A stretch of 47,085 nucleotides of DNA from Myxococcales bacterium. Its GTDB lineage: Bacteria; Myxococcota_A; Polyangia; Polyangiales; Polyangiaceae. Below the pieces are notes generated by a model. It made no database searches, was not told the origin of the DNA, and worked only from the letters and a program-made list of their open reading frames with translations. Shown one piece after another: positions 15,701 through 25,625 of this stretch. The DNA is taken from the NCBI GenBank assembly GCA_025355005.1, contig JANXLV010000087.1, forward strand, positions 1-47,085, in the 5' to 3' direction. The position numbers were made by a program, and so were the translations under genes. How positions within the stretch are numbered: position 1 is the first letter of the stretch; each line of letters starts with the position of its first letter.

Positions 15701-18283
15701 ATGACACAGCCGCCTCCGTCGTTCGCTCCATCCACCCAGCGTCCGAAATTCATCGGACGCGAGCGGGAGATCGCCGAGCTCCAGGCCTTGCTCACCAACG
15801 AGCGACTCGTGATCGTGCTTGGCCCCGGTGGCATGGGCAAGACGCGCGTGGCCCGTGAGCTCCTGGCGCGTCTCTCTGGTGCGTACTTCTTCTGTGACTT
15901 CACGCAGGCCACGACGCCCGCGGAGGTGCTTGCGATCGTGGCAGACGTGCTCGGGATCGAGCTGTCCGGCGACGAGCCCGCGCTCCAGCTCGCAACCGCG
16001 CTTGCGGCGCGTGGCGCGGTCTGCCTCGCGTTCGACAATCTGGAGCAGCTCGCTCAGGTGATTCAGCCGACACTGTCGTCACTGCTTGCTGCAGCTCCCT
16101 CGCTGCGCATTCTGGGGACCTCGCGCGTGGCGCTGCGCATGCCAGAGGAGGTGCTCTACGAGCTCGGTCCGCTGCAGCTCCCACAGACCGGCGCGGCGCT
16201 CCAGGACAGTGACGCCTATCGGCTCTGGGTCGAACGCGTCAGGCGCACACGTCCCAGCTACGATCCGGAAGCGGAAGAGCCAGGCGAGGTCGCGGCGCTG
16301 CTCTCCGAGCTCGACGGCAACCCGCTCGCGATCGAGCTCTGCGCCACGCGCGCGCGCTCGCTCTCCGCCGCGGATCTGCGACGCATGCTGACGGAGCGGT
16401 TCTCCCTTCTCTCCGCGGGCTCGCGTGCGTGGGAGCCGCGCCACCGGGCCCTTTCGCAGGTGATCGAGACGTCGTGGGAGGCGCTGACAGCGGACCAGAA
16501 AGAGGCGCTCTCGCAGCTCACCGTGTTTCCGGGCACGTTCACCCCTCAGGCTGCCATGGCCGTGGTCTCACTGCCAGGCGGTCGTGGTGCCGTGCTCACT
16601 GCGCTGGAATCGCTGCGCGATCAGTCGCTGGTCGCGATGCACGGCGTGCGCCTCTCGATCTACGACTCCATCCGCGCCTTCGTGGAAGAGCGCGTGACGG
16701 ATCGCACGCACGCGCGCGCGCGGCACGCTGAATATTTCGCCGCGCTGGCCGACAAGACGCTGGCACCGAAGGGCACGTCCACGATCGCCCGCGCAGCGCG
16801 GCGCGCGGTGGTGGAGGTGGAGCGAAAGAGCCTGTCCGCGATCGCATACGGCGACTCACCGGAGGAGGCGATCATGTGCCTTGCGGTGCTTGACGTGCTG
16901 CACCCGGTCCGCGATCCCGGAAGAGAGTTCCTGGAGGCGGTGCAGAAGAATGCGCGCGCGGTGCTGGCTGACGACACGAAGCGAAGGCCGCTCGTGTACG
17001 CCCTCGCGCTCGTGGGTTTTGCGGACCGGCGTGACTCGCGGTTCGAACAGGCGGAGGCCATGCTCACCCACGCCCTCGAGCTTGCGACCGAGCTCGGCAT
17101 GGAGGAGCTGTCGTGGGACCTGCGCGCGGAGCGAGCCACGGTCTGGCTGTATCTGGGCAGGCCGGAGGCGGACATCGATGGAGAGCTCGCCCTGGTCATC
17201 GCCAACGGTCCACTCGCAGCCAACGGACGCGCCGCTGCCACGCGAGCTCTGATGCGTCAGGATCGCGGAGACCTGGCCGAGGCGCGTTCATGGAGTCAGC
17301 GCGCGCTGATCGGGCTCGAGGCTGCGTCGCCCAGCGAGCTGGCGTACGCGCTGCTCTGCCTCTTCGAGATCGAGCTGGACCTGGGCGCGCGCGACGCCCT
17401 CGACGCGACGCTGGCACGCGCGCGTGCGATCCAGGAGCACCTGGGCGATCGCCGGATGAAGACGTACGTCGCAAACATGCGTGCCTGGTCCACCGTGGAG
17501 ATCGATCCGGGCGCGGCGGTCGCGCTCTACGAGGAGGCGATCAAGGACGCGCCGCCTGACGGTCCGCTCTCTGGCCTTCTACTCGGGTGGCAGGGCGTGG
17601 CGCTGTTCGTTGCCGGTCGTCACGCAGATGCGTGTGTGTCGCTGGAGCGGGCCCTCGCGCTCGTGAAGGCAAAGATGCAGCTCGTGATCCTGTCGGCGAC
17701 GGAGATCGCGGCGCGGGCGCTGCTGGGCTCGTTGACGCTCGATCAGGCGCTGGCCGCTCTTTCCGCCCTCCCCGTGGTGGCCTCCACGGACAAGGGCTGG
17801 CGTGACCTGCTCGTCGCGCTCGTCTCCGTGCAGCTCCTTTCGGGGGAGCGGCTCGCGCTCGCGCTGCGTGATGCGGAGACCCTTGCGGTGACGCCGCCGG
17901 TCGGCGCGCTTGGTCGAATCGGCCGCCAGCTCCTCGCAAAGGCGATCGCGGCGCGTGCAGACGTGGCGAGCCACGTGACGGTCGCGAAAGACGGCAGCTG
18001 GTTCGCGCGCGCAGGCTCGCCAATGGTGAGCCTGGCCACGCAGGAGCTGCCCGCGCGCCTGCTTGCGGCGATCGCTGACGCGCACGCAGCGAGCGATCAG
18101 GGAATCAAGATCGCGGACCTGTTCGCGATCGGCTGGCCGGCCGAAAAGGCGTCACCTGCGTCCGTGGAGGAGCGTGTGCGAGCAGTGGTGAAACGCCTCC
18201 GCAGAGCCGGCCTCGGCGACCTCCTCGAGGCCCACGCCGGCGGCTTCCGTCTCACCACCTCCGCGCAACTCCGCCGCGAATAG
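15701..18283 (+). CDS. STAND-type ATPase regulator with C-terminal winged-helix-like domain
   Basis: The 860-residue protein opens with PKFIGREREIAELQALL, then Walker A GPGGMGKTR (41-49), Walker B CLAFDNLEQL (about 108-117) and an RNBD/ARC-like part (TSRVALRMPEE, LPLAIEL-like NPLAIELCATRARSL). Residues about 330-740 are helical repeats of TPR type. The last 100 residues (LLAAIADAHAASDQGIKIADLF, GWPAEKASPASVEERVRAVVKRL) resemble the winged-helix output domain of myxobacterial regulators. This is the signal-transduction STAND architecture with the DNA-binding domain at the C-terminus. The signal is unknown. It sits 13 bp after the frameshifted lipoprotein gene. Confidence 0.82.
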   Translation: MTQPPPSFAPSTQRPKFIGREREIAELQALLTNERLVIVLGPGGMGKTRVARELLARLSGAYFFCDFTQATTPAEVLAIVADVLGIELSGDEPALQLATALAARGAVCLAFDNLEQLAQVIQPTLSSLLAAAPSLRILGTSRVALRMPEEVLYELGPLQLPQTGAALQDSDAYRLWVERVRRTRPSYDPEAEEPGEVAALLSELDGNPLAIELCATRARSLSAADLRRMLTERFSLLSAGSRAWEPRHRALSQVIETSWEALTADQKEALSQLTVFPGTFTPQAAMAVVSLPGGRGAVLTALESLRDQSLVAMHGVRLSIYDSIRAFVEERVTDRTHARARHAEYFAALADKTLAPKGTSTIARAARRAVVEVERKSLSAIAYGDSPEEAIMCLAVLDVLHPVRDPGREFLEAVQKNARAVLADDTKRRPLVYALALVGFADRRDSRFEQAEAMLTHALELATELGMEELSWDLRAERATVWLYLGRPEADIDGELALVIANGPLAANGRAAATRALMRQDRGDLAEARSWSQRALIGLEAASPSELAYALLCLFEIELDLGARDALDATLARARAIQEHLGDRRMKTYVANMRAWSTVEIDPGAAVALYEEAIKDAPPDGPLSGLLLGWQGVALFVAGRHADACVSLERALALVKAKMQLVILSATEIAARALLGSLTLDQALAALSALPVVASTDKGWRDLLVALVSVQLLSGERLALALRDAETLAVTPPVGALGRIGRQLLAKAIAARADVASHVTVAKDGSWFARAGSPMVSLATQELPARLLAAIADAHAASDQGIKIADLFAIGWPAEKASPASVEERVRAVVKRLRRAGLGDLLEAHAGGFRLTTSAQLRRE

Positions 18284-18380
18284 ACGCACACCTGGAGCGC
18301 TTGCGGCGGACATGAGCGGATATCCGGCCGTCGCGGCCCAGGTTGCTGCATCGCCCTCGCCCGCGCCTCGTCGATGGTAC

Positions 18381-19739
18381 ATGCGCAAAATCCTCTTCTC
18401 CGCAGCCTCCTTCGTTTCCATGGGCACGGTGCTCTTCGCCTGCTCCAGCAGCGGTGGTGGCGGGGGCACGCCGACGCCCGACGCCGCGACGAGCGACGAG
18501 GCGGGCCCCATCGGCACGAACGACGCCGGAGCTGCCGACGCGGCGGTCGCGCCAGTCGAGTGGGATCGCAAGGTGAGCGGGGCGCCGATCGACGGCGTCG
18601 CAACCACGGCAGCAGGCGAGGTGTTCATCGCGGGAGGCCTCCCGTTCACCACCAACTTCAGCACCGACTTCGGCGGCGGCAAGGTCACGCCCAAGGCGAA
18701 CGAGACCACGTTTCTCGCCAAGTACGACGCGAAGGGCGGCCTCGCATGGGTGAAGCTCTTCACGGGCGCGGAGAAGATGACGCAGGCATGGTCGCTCGCC
18801 TCGGACGGTGCGGACGGTGTCTACCTTGCAGGAGTCGCGTCCGCGCCGGTGAACCTTGGCGGCACGGAGATCCCGCTCGGATTCACGGGCACAAAAGCCA
18901 TGGAGGCGGTGATCGCGCACTACGACGGTAGCGGCAAGCATCTGTCGAGCAAGGCAGTCCTCGACTGCCTCGACGAATGCAGCGCGCCCATGCTGGCGGC
19001 GAACGCGAAGGGGCTCGCCTTCAACATCGTAGCGGCAGGCGACGTGCAGACGCCGTTCGTCATGGTCGGTGGCACGCAGGACTACTACAAGGGCGGTGGC
19101 AACCTGCAGTACACGGAGTCGGCCGGTGCAGGCGGGCGCGTCGGAACCATCGGAGGCGCGGCACCGTTCGGCGTCGCGCAGGACGCGGACGGCAATGTCT
19201 ACAGCGGGCTCTCGCAGCAATCGTTCGCGGAGGTGACCGAGATCGACACCACGGGCGCGCAGAAGGCCGACTACAACCTCACCGACCTTCCGCAGAGCTA
19301 CGCGTTTGCAACGAACGGCGTGAACCTCTTCCTGAGCGGTATCTCGTCGCAGGCGCCGCTCTCCATCCACCACCAGTTCTTCCAGACCGTCGGCTCCACC
19401 ATCTTGTGGACTGTCGACGTCACGTTCCCGAACGACTCCGAGGTACGTCCGAACAGCGGAACGGTGATCTACGATCCCGCGAGCAAGACCTCGGTGTTCG
19501 CGCTGGAGTTCCTGAAGAGCATCAGCGTTGCCGGCGTCACCTTCACCACGACCCAAGCCGGCGACTACGACATCGCGGTGGTCCGGTTCGACCACAAGGG
19601 CAAGCTGGTCGGGCACAAGCAGATCGGCCAGACCTCACACGCGGAGGCCGTAAAAGCGCTCGGCGTGCTGCCCGGTGGCCGCGTCGTGGTGGCCGGCGAC
19701 GGCGACGGCGTCTCCCTCTTCCACGCCTTCACCCTCTAG
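18381..19739 (+). CDS. Lipoprotein with beta-propeller-like repeats
   Basis: The lipobox lies at LFACSS (Cys21), followed by a Gly/Asp/Ala spacer. The mature protein has repeated blades of the type [30 protein letters not shown] and [17 protein letters not shown], each with a hydrophobic strand, an Asp-Gly turn and a Trp/Leu strand. That matches the SBBP-like beta-propeller proteins abundant in myxobacteria. The function is unknown; these are presumably outer-membrane-anchored binding scaffolds. I chose the internal ATG at 18381 because it begins the signal peptide ([11 protein letters not shown]); the longer frame adds 23 residues without a signal. Confidence 0.8.
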   Translation: MRKILFSAASFVSMGTVLFACSSSGGGGGTPTPDAATSDEAGPIGTNDAGAADAAVAPVEWDRKVSGAPIDGVATTAAGEVFIAGGLPFTTNFSTDFGGGKVTPKANETTFLAKYDAKGGLAWVKLFTGAEKMTQAWSLASDGADGVYLAGVASAPVNLGGTEIPLGFTGTKAMEAVIAHYDGSGKHLSSKAVLDCLDECSAPMLAANAKGLAFNIVAAGDVQTPFVMVGGTQDYYKGGGNLQYTESAGAGGRVGTIGGAAPFGVAQDADGNVYSGLSQQSFAEVTEIDTTGAQKADYNLTDLPQSYAFATNGVNLFLSGISSQAPLSIHHQFFQTVGSTILWTVDVTFPNDSEVRPNSGTVIYDPASKTSVFALEFLKSISVAGVTFTTTQAGDYDIAVVRFDHKGKLVGHKQIGQTSHAEAVKALGVLPGGRVVVAGDGDGVSLFHAFTL

Positions 19740-19740
19740 G

Positions 19741-21261
19741 TCAGTCCCGCATGTGCTTGCGGATCTTGCCGAGGGCTTGCTCTTGCAGCTGACGGATGCG
19801 CTCGCGCGACAGGTTGTACTTGTCGCCGATCTCCTTCAGGGTGAGCTCGTCCTCGTCGTCGAGACCGAAGCGCCAGCGGATGATGCGTGACTCGATCGGC
19901 GTGAGCGTGCCGAGCAGGCGGCGCACTTCTTCCGACCACTTCTGCGAGACGAGCGTCTCGTGCGGGGAGAGCATGTTCTCGTCCTGGAGGAAGTCGATGA
20001 ACTTGCGCCCGTCCTCGTCGCCGACGGGGCGGTCGAGCGAGAAGGGCGTCTCCGCCCAACTGCCCTTCACCTTGTCGAGCTTCTCCTGCGGGATGCCGGT
20101 CTCCTTCTCGAGCTCGTCGAGCGACGGATCGCGACCGGTGCGCGCGATCACGGCCTGCGTCGCGCGCTGCACGCGGTTGTGCGTGTCCAGCATGTGCACC
20201 GGGATGCGGACTGCTCGGCCCTTGTCTGCGAGCGCGCGGCTGATCGCATGACGGATCCACCACGATGCATACGTGGAGAAGCGGTAACCACGGGTGTGAT
20301 CGAAGCGCTCCACGGCCTTCATGAGACCGATGTTGCCCTCCTGGATCAGATCGATGAGCGGCAGACGCCCGCGGTTGTAGCGACGCGCAATGGACACGAC
20401 GAGCCGCAGGTTCGCCTTCACGAACTTGTTCTTCACGCGCTTGCCGTGGATGCCCGCGTGCGTGATCTGGGAGAGGTACTTCTTGTAGCTCGCCGTGACG
20501 GGAAGACGCGGGCCCTCCTGTCCGGTGCCGGCCGCGGGGATCTTCGCGATGCCCTCGTCCTCTTCGTCCTCGGTCTCGTGACCTTCACCGAGCGCGACCA
20601 CCGTCTGCTCCGCGTGAAGGATCCACAGGCGATCGCTGTCGGCCAGGCGAATGGCGCGGCCGAGTGACTCGGAGGTCTGCGTGTACTTCTTCTCTTGTTC
20701 GCGCGTGAGCTTGTTGCGCTGCTTCTTGTACAGCTTGAAGTACTTCTGGAGCTCCTCGACCTGCGGCACGTCGATGGCGTCCTCGCCGGTGGGCAGGTCG
20801 CGCTGAAGCGACGCGAGGGCGTGCTCCGCGGCCGGCATGTAAGAGAGCAGCGCGATCCACTGCGCGACCTCGGCGACCTCCACCTCGATGGCGGTCTCGA
20901 GCTCCTCGTCGGGGCCCATCACCACGTGCGTCGCCATCTCGCGGAAGTAGCGCGCGAGCATGGAGTCGCCGCCGCCTTCGTCGAACGACTTCTCGGCCTT
21001 GCGCGGGCGCTCCTCTTCCTCGGTCTCTTCGACCTCGGGCACGACCTCTTCTTCGAAGTCCTCGTCGAGCGCAGGGATCGCTGCCTCGAGCGCTGCGGGC
21101 TCCGCGGCAAGCGGCGCTGCCTCCTCATCGACCTCGTCGACCTCGGCGGCTTCACCGTCTTCGTCTCCGGGCGGCGGCGGCGGAATGCTGTCGTCACTCG
21201 TGACTGCGAGAGAAGCCTTCTGCTTCTTCCCGTTCACGTTCTCTTTCTTCGCGCGTGCCAT
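19741..21261 (-). CDS. Sigma-70 family RNA polymerase sigma factor (RpoD-related, group 1/2)
   Basis: The 506-residue protein has an acidic N-terminus (about 20-100), region 1.2 ([21 protein letters not shown]), a non-conserved segment, region 2 ([58 protein letters not shown]), region 3 ([16 protein letters not shown]) and region 4 ([29 protein letters not shown]). It is therefore a full-size sigma factor. [17 protein letters not shown] differs from the housekeeping RpoD pattern, so it is probably an alternative group 2 factor. The frame is open for 600 bp upstream, but that part has poor codon use, so I start at the ATG at 21261. It meets the beta-propeller gene tail to tail. Confidence 0.9.
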   Translation of the reverse strand: MARAKKENVNGKKQKASLAVTSDDSIPPPPPGDEDGEAAEVDEVDEEAAPLAAEPAALEAAIPALDEDFEEEVVPEVEETEEEERPRKAEKSFDEGGGDSMLARYFREMATHVVMGPDEELETAIEVEVAEVAQWIALLSYMPAAEHALASLQRDLPTGEDAIDVPQVEELQKYFKLYKKQRNKLTREQEKKYTQTSESLGRAIRLADSDRLWILHAEQTVVALGEGHETEDEEDEGIAKIPAAGTGQEGPRLPVTASYKKYLSQITHAGIHGKRVKNKFVKANLRLVVSIARRYNRGRLPLIDLIQEGNIGLMKAVERFDHTRGYRFSTYASWWIRHAISRALADKGRAVRIPVHMLDTHNRVQRATQAVIARTGRDPSLDELEKETGIPQEKLDKVKGSWAETPFSLDRPVGDEDGRKFIDFLQDENMLSPHETLVSQKWSEEVRRLLGTLTPIESRIIRWRFGLDDEDELTLKEIGDKYNLSRERIRQLQEQALGKIRKHMRD

Positions 21262-21747
21262 GGACGACGGTGTTCTTTCGGATGTTCGAAAAGCGAGTTT
21301 GACAACAGTCGAGTCTGAGCTAGCCAATGAGGAGCGGTCTTTACGAGTACGGCGCGAAGGGCTGATGGAGCTGTCTCTGTCAGCGGGAACAGCAGGAAGC
21401 GAAGCGGGAGTCGAAGCAGGCAGGGAGGCGGGGATTGGAGCGGTGGCAGGAAGGCTTGCCAGGCTGGTCGTGTGCGACCTCCCTTTCCGATGATCCTGCG
21501 TTTTCACTTTCGTTTCAATCGCTCCGCCCGATTTAAAGCGTGCAACTTTTGTTCCGGGATGAGTGGAAAAGTGGGAGCCCGTCCCCTGTTGGACCTTCTG
21601 CTGGACCTGGCCCTGCACCTGCCGATGGCTGCTGGGTTGGCGAGGCGCGCGTGAATCTCTGGGCATGGGGGCTGGCTCTTTCCGAGTGTACGAACGCGTG
21701 CGCGCGTGTGCGCTTGACGAAAAACCTCGTGTAACGTGACCGGCGCG
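21262..21747. other. Long divergent intergenic region between sigma factor and ABC exporter
   Basis: These 486 bp contain open frames in several phases, but third-position GC falls below that of flanking genes and there are AT-rich patches (for example 21485-21550). I see no protein motif, only Pro/Ser/Ala low-complexity reading. The region most likely holds promoters for both divergent genes and a long 5' leader for the sigma gene. No convincing minus-35/minus-10 pair stood out. Confidence 0.5.
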
Positions 21748-23547
21748 ATGCGATGGAGGCGGCGAGATTCGAATGAGGTCAGCCGCCCTGATCCCCTCTA
21801 CGCACGCATGCGTCGAGTGGTTGTGCAGGAGCCGATGCTCTTCGTGCGATTGGTCGTGGGAGCAGTCATGCACGCTCTCGGCCATGCTGCAGTGGCGGCG
21901 GCAGCGGGGACTTGTGCGCGCGCGCTGGCAGGGGGTGCGCCACCTTCGGTCGGGGGGCTGGGCGCCCGATGGATGTTGTTTTTCCAGTCCAGCGACGCGC
22001 GCGTGATCGCGTTCGCCGGGCTATGCGCGGTCATGGTGAAGGTGGGCGCTGCGATCGTCGCTGCGCAAAGCGAAGTCGTGATCGCCAAGCTGGTTGGCGA
22101 TCGCCTCCGCGTCGACTTGCTCGACGGGTGGCTGCGTCATCACCGTTTGCGAAGCGTAGGACATCGCGATCAGGGTGGTGCGCACTTGGCCCAGCACGCC
22201 CAGCACGGCCCCGAGGATGGGCGGGCTCATCCGGCGGCCGCGGCCGCGCAGGCGACCCTGCACGTGATGGATGTGGAGCAAGGCGTGGTGCGCGGCGTGA
22301 TCGGTCGTGCGCGTGCCATCGCGGAGCTGCTGCCGCTGTGCGCGCTGTTGCTCGCGCTGAACCCGAAGCTCGCGCTGGCGGCCGCGGTGAGCGCACTGCC
22401 GTTCGGGATCCTCACCGGGCGCGCGCGCAAGCGACTGCGCCGCGAGATCGCGGAGGGCCACGACGAGGTCGACGCGCTTGCGACCGCCGCGGACGAGGCG
22501 GTGCGACACGCGGACCTGTGGACGGTGTTCGGCGCGGAGGCGCGGGTGCGCTCGTCCGTGGCCCGTCTCGGCAAGACGCTGCGGGGGCGCGCGTCGCGCG
22601 TGGCAGTGTTGACTGCGGCCACGAGCGGAGCGAACGAGGTGCTCGCGGCGATCGCGCTGGTGTTGACCGCTGTCGCGGCAAAGGCGGGATGGTTCGGGTT
22701 GTCGGATGGAGGGCTGTTGCCGTTCATGGTGGCCTTCTTTCTGGCGTACAAGCCGCTGCGAGCGCTGTCAGAGGCGAGGATCGCGGATGCGCGGGCGAGG
22801 ATCATGCTGGACAAGATGGGGCCGTTGCTCGAGCGCGACGTCGACGAGGACCACGACCACGACATCGACCACGACCTCGACAACGACAGCGACAACGACG
22901 AGCGCGGCGACGACGACGAGCGCGGCGACGACGGTTGGGGGGTTGGAGCTCTCGTTGTTCGGGATTTGATGGTGCGGGGGGCTTCGGCTCCTTTGTCTTT
23001 CGAGGTGCGGCCTGGGGAGCTCGTGGTGGTGGTGGGGCCCACTGGGGTTGGGAAGACGACCTTGCTTCGGACCTTGCTTGGACTGGAGAGCGCCGCGGGT
23101 GGGAGCATTGCTTTTGCGGGGCGGGAGATCTCGGGGGCTGCGGTGGGGCCTTCCGCTCGGCCTTTCTCGTTCGTTCCTCAGGACGCCCCCATCGTCGCTG
23201 ACACGCTGTCCGAGAACGTGGCGCTTGGTGGTGGGCTCGATGCGCGCGGCTTGCTTGCGGCGCTGGGCGCGGAGCCTCTGTCCATCTTGCTCGGTGACGA
23301 GGAGCGGCTAGGACCTGGTGGGCGCGCGCTCTCTGGTGGTGAGCGGCAGCTTGTGTGCATGGCTCGTGCGTTCGCTTCGCGCTCGCCGATCGTCGTGCTG
23401 GACGAGCCCACGAGCGGACTGGACGCGACGGCGGAGCGCGCGGTGCTCGGCTTCCTCTCGAAGGAGAAGACGCGCAGACCGATCCTGATGGTCTCGCACA
23501 AGCCCGCGCCGATCGCGGCCGCGGATCGCATCGTCACTCTGGCTTGA
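21748..23547 (+). CDS. ABC exporter, fused membrane and ATPase domains
   Basis: The half-transporter has a membrane domain (about residues 25-360) and an ATPase domain (about 400-600) with Walker [11 protein letters not shown]-loop FVPQDAP, signature LSGGERQ, Walker [11 protein letters not shown] and H-loop MVSHKP. Between them lies an Asp/His-rich linker made by a GAC-rich tract. The substrate is unknown. I start at the ATG at 21748; a GTG at 21736 is possible. The ATPase part uses GGG, GTT and CTT codons far more than the membrane part, and the segment around 22140-22260 has an odd reading, so the gene may be mosaic. The 3' end overlaps the convergent AlkA gene by 14 bp. Confidence 0.85.
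   Translation: MRWRRRDSNEVSRPDPLYARMRRVVVQEPMLFVRLVVGAVMHALGHAAVAAAAGTCARALAGGAPPSVGGLGARWMLFFQSSDARVIAFAGLCAVMVKVGAAIVAAQSEVVIAKLVGDRLRVDLLDGWLRHHRLRSVGHRDQGGAHLAQHAQHGPEDGRAHPAAAAAQATLHVMDVEQGVVRGVIGRARAIAELLPLCALLLALNPKLALAAAVSALPFGILTGRARKRLRREIAEGHDEVDALATAADEAVRHADLWTVFGAEARVRSSVARLGKTLRGRASRVAVLTAATSGANEVLAAIALVLTAVAAKAGWFGLSDGGLLPFMVAFFLAYKPLRALSEARIADARARIMLDKMGPLLERDVDEDHDHDIDHDLDNDSDNDERGDDDERGDDGWGVGALVVRDLMVRGASAPLSFEVRPGELVVVVGPTGVGKTTLLRTLLGLESAAGGSIAFAGREISGAAVGPSARPFSFVPQDAPIVADTLSENVALGGGLDARGLLAALGAEPLSILLGDEERLGPGGRALSGGERQLVCMARAFASRSPIVVLDEPTSGLDATAERAVLGFLSKEKTRRPILMVSHKPAPIAAADRIVTLA
22837..22935. repeat. GAC-rich low-complexity tract encoding an Asp/His linker
   Basis: About 100 bp of imperfect GAC-based repeats, including two copies of GAGCGCGGCGACGACG, encode an Asp/His/Asn-rich linker at the membrane/ATPase domain boundary of the ABC exporter. 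It may bind divalent cations or simply be a slippage-prone spacer. Confidence 0.7.
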
Positions 23548-24397
23548 ACACCCGTGGTGCGCTCACGCGCGACGAGAGCAGCAGCCGCACGACCTGGAAG
23601 CGGTGGCCCCGGAACGGCTCGAGCAGCTCCACCATGCGCTCGTCGGTGCCGCGCGGCTTCCGTTCGAAGATCCACGCGACGAGGTGCGGCAGGTGCAGAT
23701 CGCCCAGGGGCAACGCGTCCATGTCGCCCGCGCCAAAGCCCATCGTCATGTCGGTGGTCCACGGGCCGATGCCTCGCACGAAGAGAAGGCGCCTGCGCAG
23801 CTCCGCATGGGGAGTGAGCAGCGACAGGAAGCTGCGAAACTGCTCTTCCCGCGCGAGCTCCCGGATCGCGCGTGCTCTCTTCTTGTCCACGCCGACGCGC
23901 TCGATCTCCCACGTGGGCATCTTGGCCACGCGCGCCGCGCTCGGGAAGGACACGCCGAGCGGTGACTCCTCTCCGTGCAGCTTCGCGAGGGCCGTGTACT
24001 GCCGCGTGGCGTCGCGAAATGCGATGCGCTGCTGCAGGATCGAGGACACGCCGATCTCCCAGAGCCACGGCACCGGCAGCACGCGCAACCCGGGCGATGC
24101 GCGATGGAGCTTCGTCAGGAATGGGTGCGCAGGCGGCAGCTGCGGCCGCGGATGGCTGCGGTGGAGCGCCGCGAGCCACGCGTCGATCTCCTGCTGTTCG
24201 AACTCACCTTCGAGGCGGATGCGCACGCCCGCGCGCGTTCTCTTCAGCGTCACGCGCGCGAACCCCACACGCGTGGAGAACACCTTCACGAGCAGGTTCT
24301 CTTCCAGCGTCGCCGACGGATCGCCCGGGCCAACGCGCGACGAGAAGAACGTGCGACGGACGTCCAGCGCGCCGATCGCGAGCTCCTCCTCGAACAC
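23534..24397 (-). CDS. alkA: AlkA-type DNA-3-methyladenine glycosylase (HhH-GPD)
   Basis: The 287-residue protein removes alkylated bases such as 3-methyladenine in base-excision repair. The helix-hairpin-helix VRGIGPWTTDM lies at about 208-217, with the catalytic Asp at 233 in MDALPLGDLHL, the HhH-GPD spacing. LWEIGVSSILQQRI is the conserved helix before it. No Cys cluster follows, so it is not the iron-sulfur type. The N-terminal 100 residues correspond to the beta-domain of AlkA in shortened form. The start ATG is 1 bp after the stop of the PrsW-like gene, so the two are probably cotranscribed. Confidence 0.88.
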   Translation of the reverse strand: MFEEELAIGALDVRRTFFSSRVGPGDPSATLEENLLVKVFSTRVGFARVTLKRTRAGVRIRLEGEFEQQEIDAWLAALHRSHPRPQLPPAHPFLTKLHRASPGLRVLPVPWLWEIGVSSILQQRIAFRDATRQYTALAKLHGEESPLGVSFPSAARVAKMPTWEIERVGVDKKRARAIRELAREEQFRSFLSLLTPHAELRRRLLFVRGIGPWTTDMTMGFGAGDMDALPLGDLHLPHLVAWIFERKPRGTDERMVELLEPFRGHRFQVVRLLLSSRVSAPRVFKPE

Positions 24398-24398
24398 T

Positions 24399-25580
24399 CT
24401 ACACTCCGTAGACCGGATACGCGCGAGGAGGCGGCTGCGGCGTCACCGCGACGAGCCGCTTGATGCCGAAGAAGAAGAGCCCCACGCCGAGCACCAGCGG
24501 CAGCACGCCGAAGAGCAGCGCCACGATGACGACCGCACCGGCGCTGGGAGCTTCGGCGCCGCCATCGTGGCTTGGTGATGCGATGAGCAGGACGGAGCCA
24601 AGCGTCATGAGCCCACCAAACGACGCGAGCACGAACCCGAGCCCGAGCATGAGCCACGACACGACGGCGCTCCCCGCTGACCGACCGTCCTGCACCTGCA
24701 CGTGTGCAGACTGCATGCGCGGCTGCGTGGACGGATACGCCGGACCGCCCGCCTGCTGATTCACGGACGACGCGTAGGTCCAGACGGGCTGCTGCACGAA
24801 GCCTGCGAACCACGGAGGAGGAGGAGGAGGCATTCCCGCGTACCATGCTGCCCAGCGCGCCGAATGCCACACCTGCTGCTCCTTGCGAAGGCGCCCCGAC
24901 AGGATGATGGCCCACGTGATCTCGCCGACGAGCGTCGCGAGCGTGACGAGAAGGAAGAGGCCAGCGAGGCCAGCGCTCTCCTTCGGGATGGGCTTCTCTG
25001 CGCTGAGCCGCGCGGCCGTGAGGAGCGGAGCGTCGTACGCACCGTGGAGCAGCATGGGAACGAGGAACCCAAGGACCATCAGCTTGGTGCGCTTGTGTGG
25101 CGTGAACTTCGCCTGGCCGACGAAGTAGCCCATCACCGCGCCCATGCTTGCGTGGCACGGCACTGCGGAGAGCGCGCGCATGATCGCCGCGCCGCCTCCG
25201 CCCTGGGTCACGTAGAGGATGTTCTCCAGCGTGGCGAAGCCGAGCGACGCAACGGCGCCATAGACGATGCCATCCATGGGCTCGTCGAACTCCTTGTGGC
25301 GCATGCAGAAGAGCGTGACGACGCCATACTTGAAGAGCTCCTCCGTGAAGCCCGCACAGAAGAACCCCTCGAGCGTCCCGTTCAGGAAGGGGTTCTCCAC
25401 GTGCTTGATCGCGGCGTTGATGATGAGCTCGACGATCACGACCGGAATGACGATCGCCACGCCCAGTCCGAAGGTCGCCCAGACCACGCGCTGCGGCTCC
25501 GGGTACACGTCCCGCGAGTGGAAGAACCAGATGAGCAGCATCGAGGGGACGACCGCCGACACGAGCAGGAAGGGGACCAC
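24399..25580 (-). CDS. PrsW-family intramembrane metalloprotease
   Basis: The 393-residue multi-pass membrane protein has the PrsW motifs: Glu80-Glu81 in GFTEELFKYG, Glu119-Asn120 in FATLENILY, His143 in PCHASMGAVMGYF and His179 in LLHGAYD. These are the proposed metal-binding and catalytic residues of the CPBP/PrsW group. After about residue 225 there is a Pro-rich cytosolic or periplasmic linker and two further membrane segments not typical of PrsW itself. In Bacillus, PrsW cleaves an anti-sigma factor; here the target is unknown, and the sigma/anti-sigma pair at 3066-4714 is a speculative candidate. The gene is divergent from the HEAT-repeat lipoprotein. Confidence 0.85.
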   Translation of the reverse strand: MVPFLLVSAVVPSMLLIWFFHSRDVYPEPQRVVWATFGLGVAIVIPVVIVELIINAAIKHVENPFLNGTLEGFFCAGFTEELFKYGVVTLFCMRHKEFDEPMDGIVYGAVASLGFATLENILYVTQGGGGAAIMRALSAVPCHASMGAVMGYFVGQAKFTPHKRTKLMVLGFLVPMLLHGAYDAPLLTAARLSAEKPIPKESAGLAGLFLLVTLATLVGEITWAIILSGRLRKEQQVWHSARWAAWYAGMPPPPPPWFAGFVQQPVWTYASSVNQQAGGPAYPSTQPRMQSAHVQVQDGRSAGSAVVSWLMLGLGFVLASFGGLMTLGSVLLIASPSHDGGAEAPSAGAVVIVALLFGVLPLVLGVGLFFFGIKRLVAVTPQPPPRAYPVYGV

Positions 25581-25625
25581 GAACGGAGCTTATCTGGCGC
25601 GGGGAGATGCGCTACTTTCGAATGC

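Noticed and set aside
15331..16038. N-terminal extension of the aconitase-family frame.
   Set aside because: It overlaps the STAND gene and the lipoprotein on the other strand, and the family N-terminus begins at 15330.
21748..21775. Possible tRNA 3' end: TGGAGGCGGCGAGATTCGAA resembles the complement of a tRNA T-arm and acceptor end.
   Set aside because: The T-stem does not pair and no matching 5' acceptor strand or anticodon arm lies within 90 bp on either strand. At most it is a chance match or a worn attachment-site remnant.
24702..25625. Upstream extension of the HEAT-repeat lipoprotein frame.
   Set aside because: It lies antisense to the PrsW gene, and the signal peptide starts at 25626.
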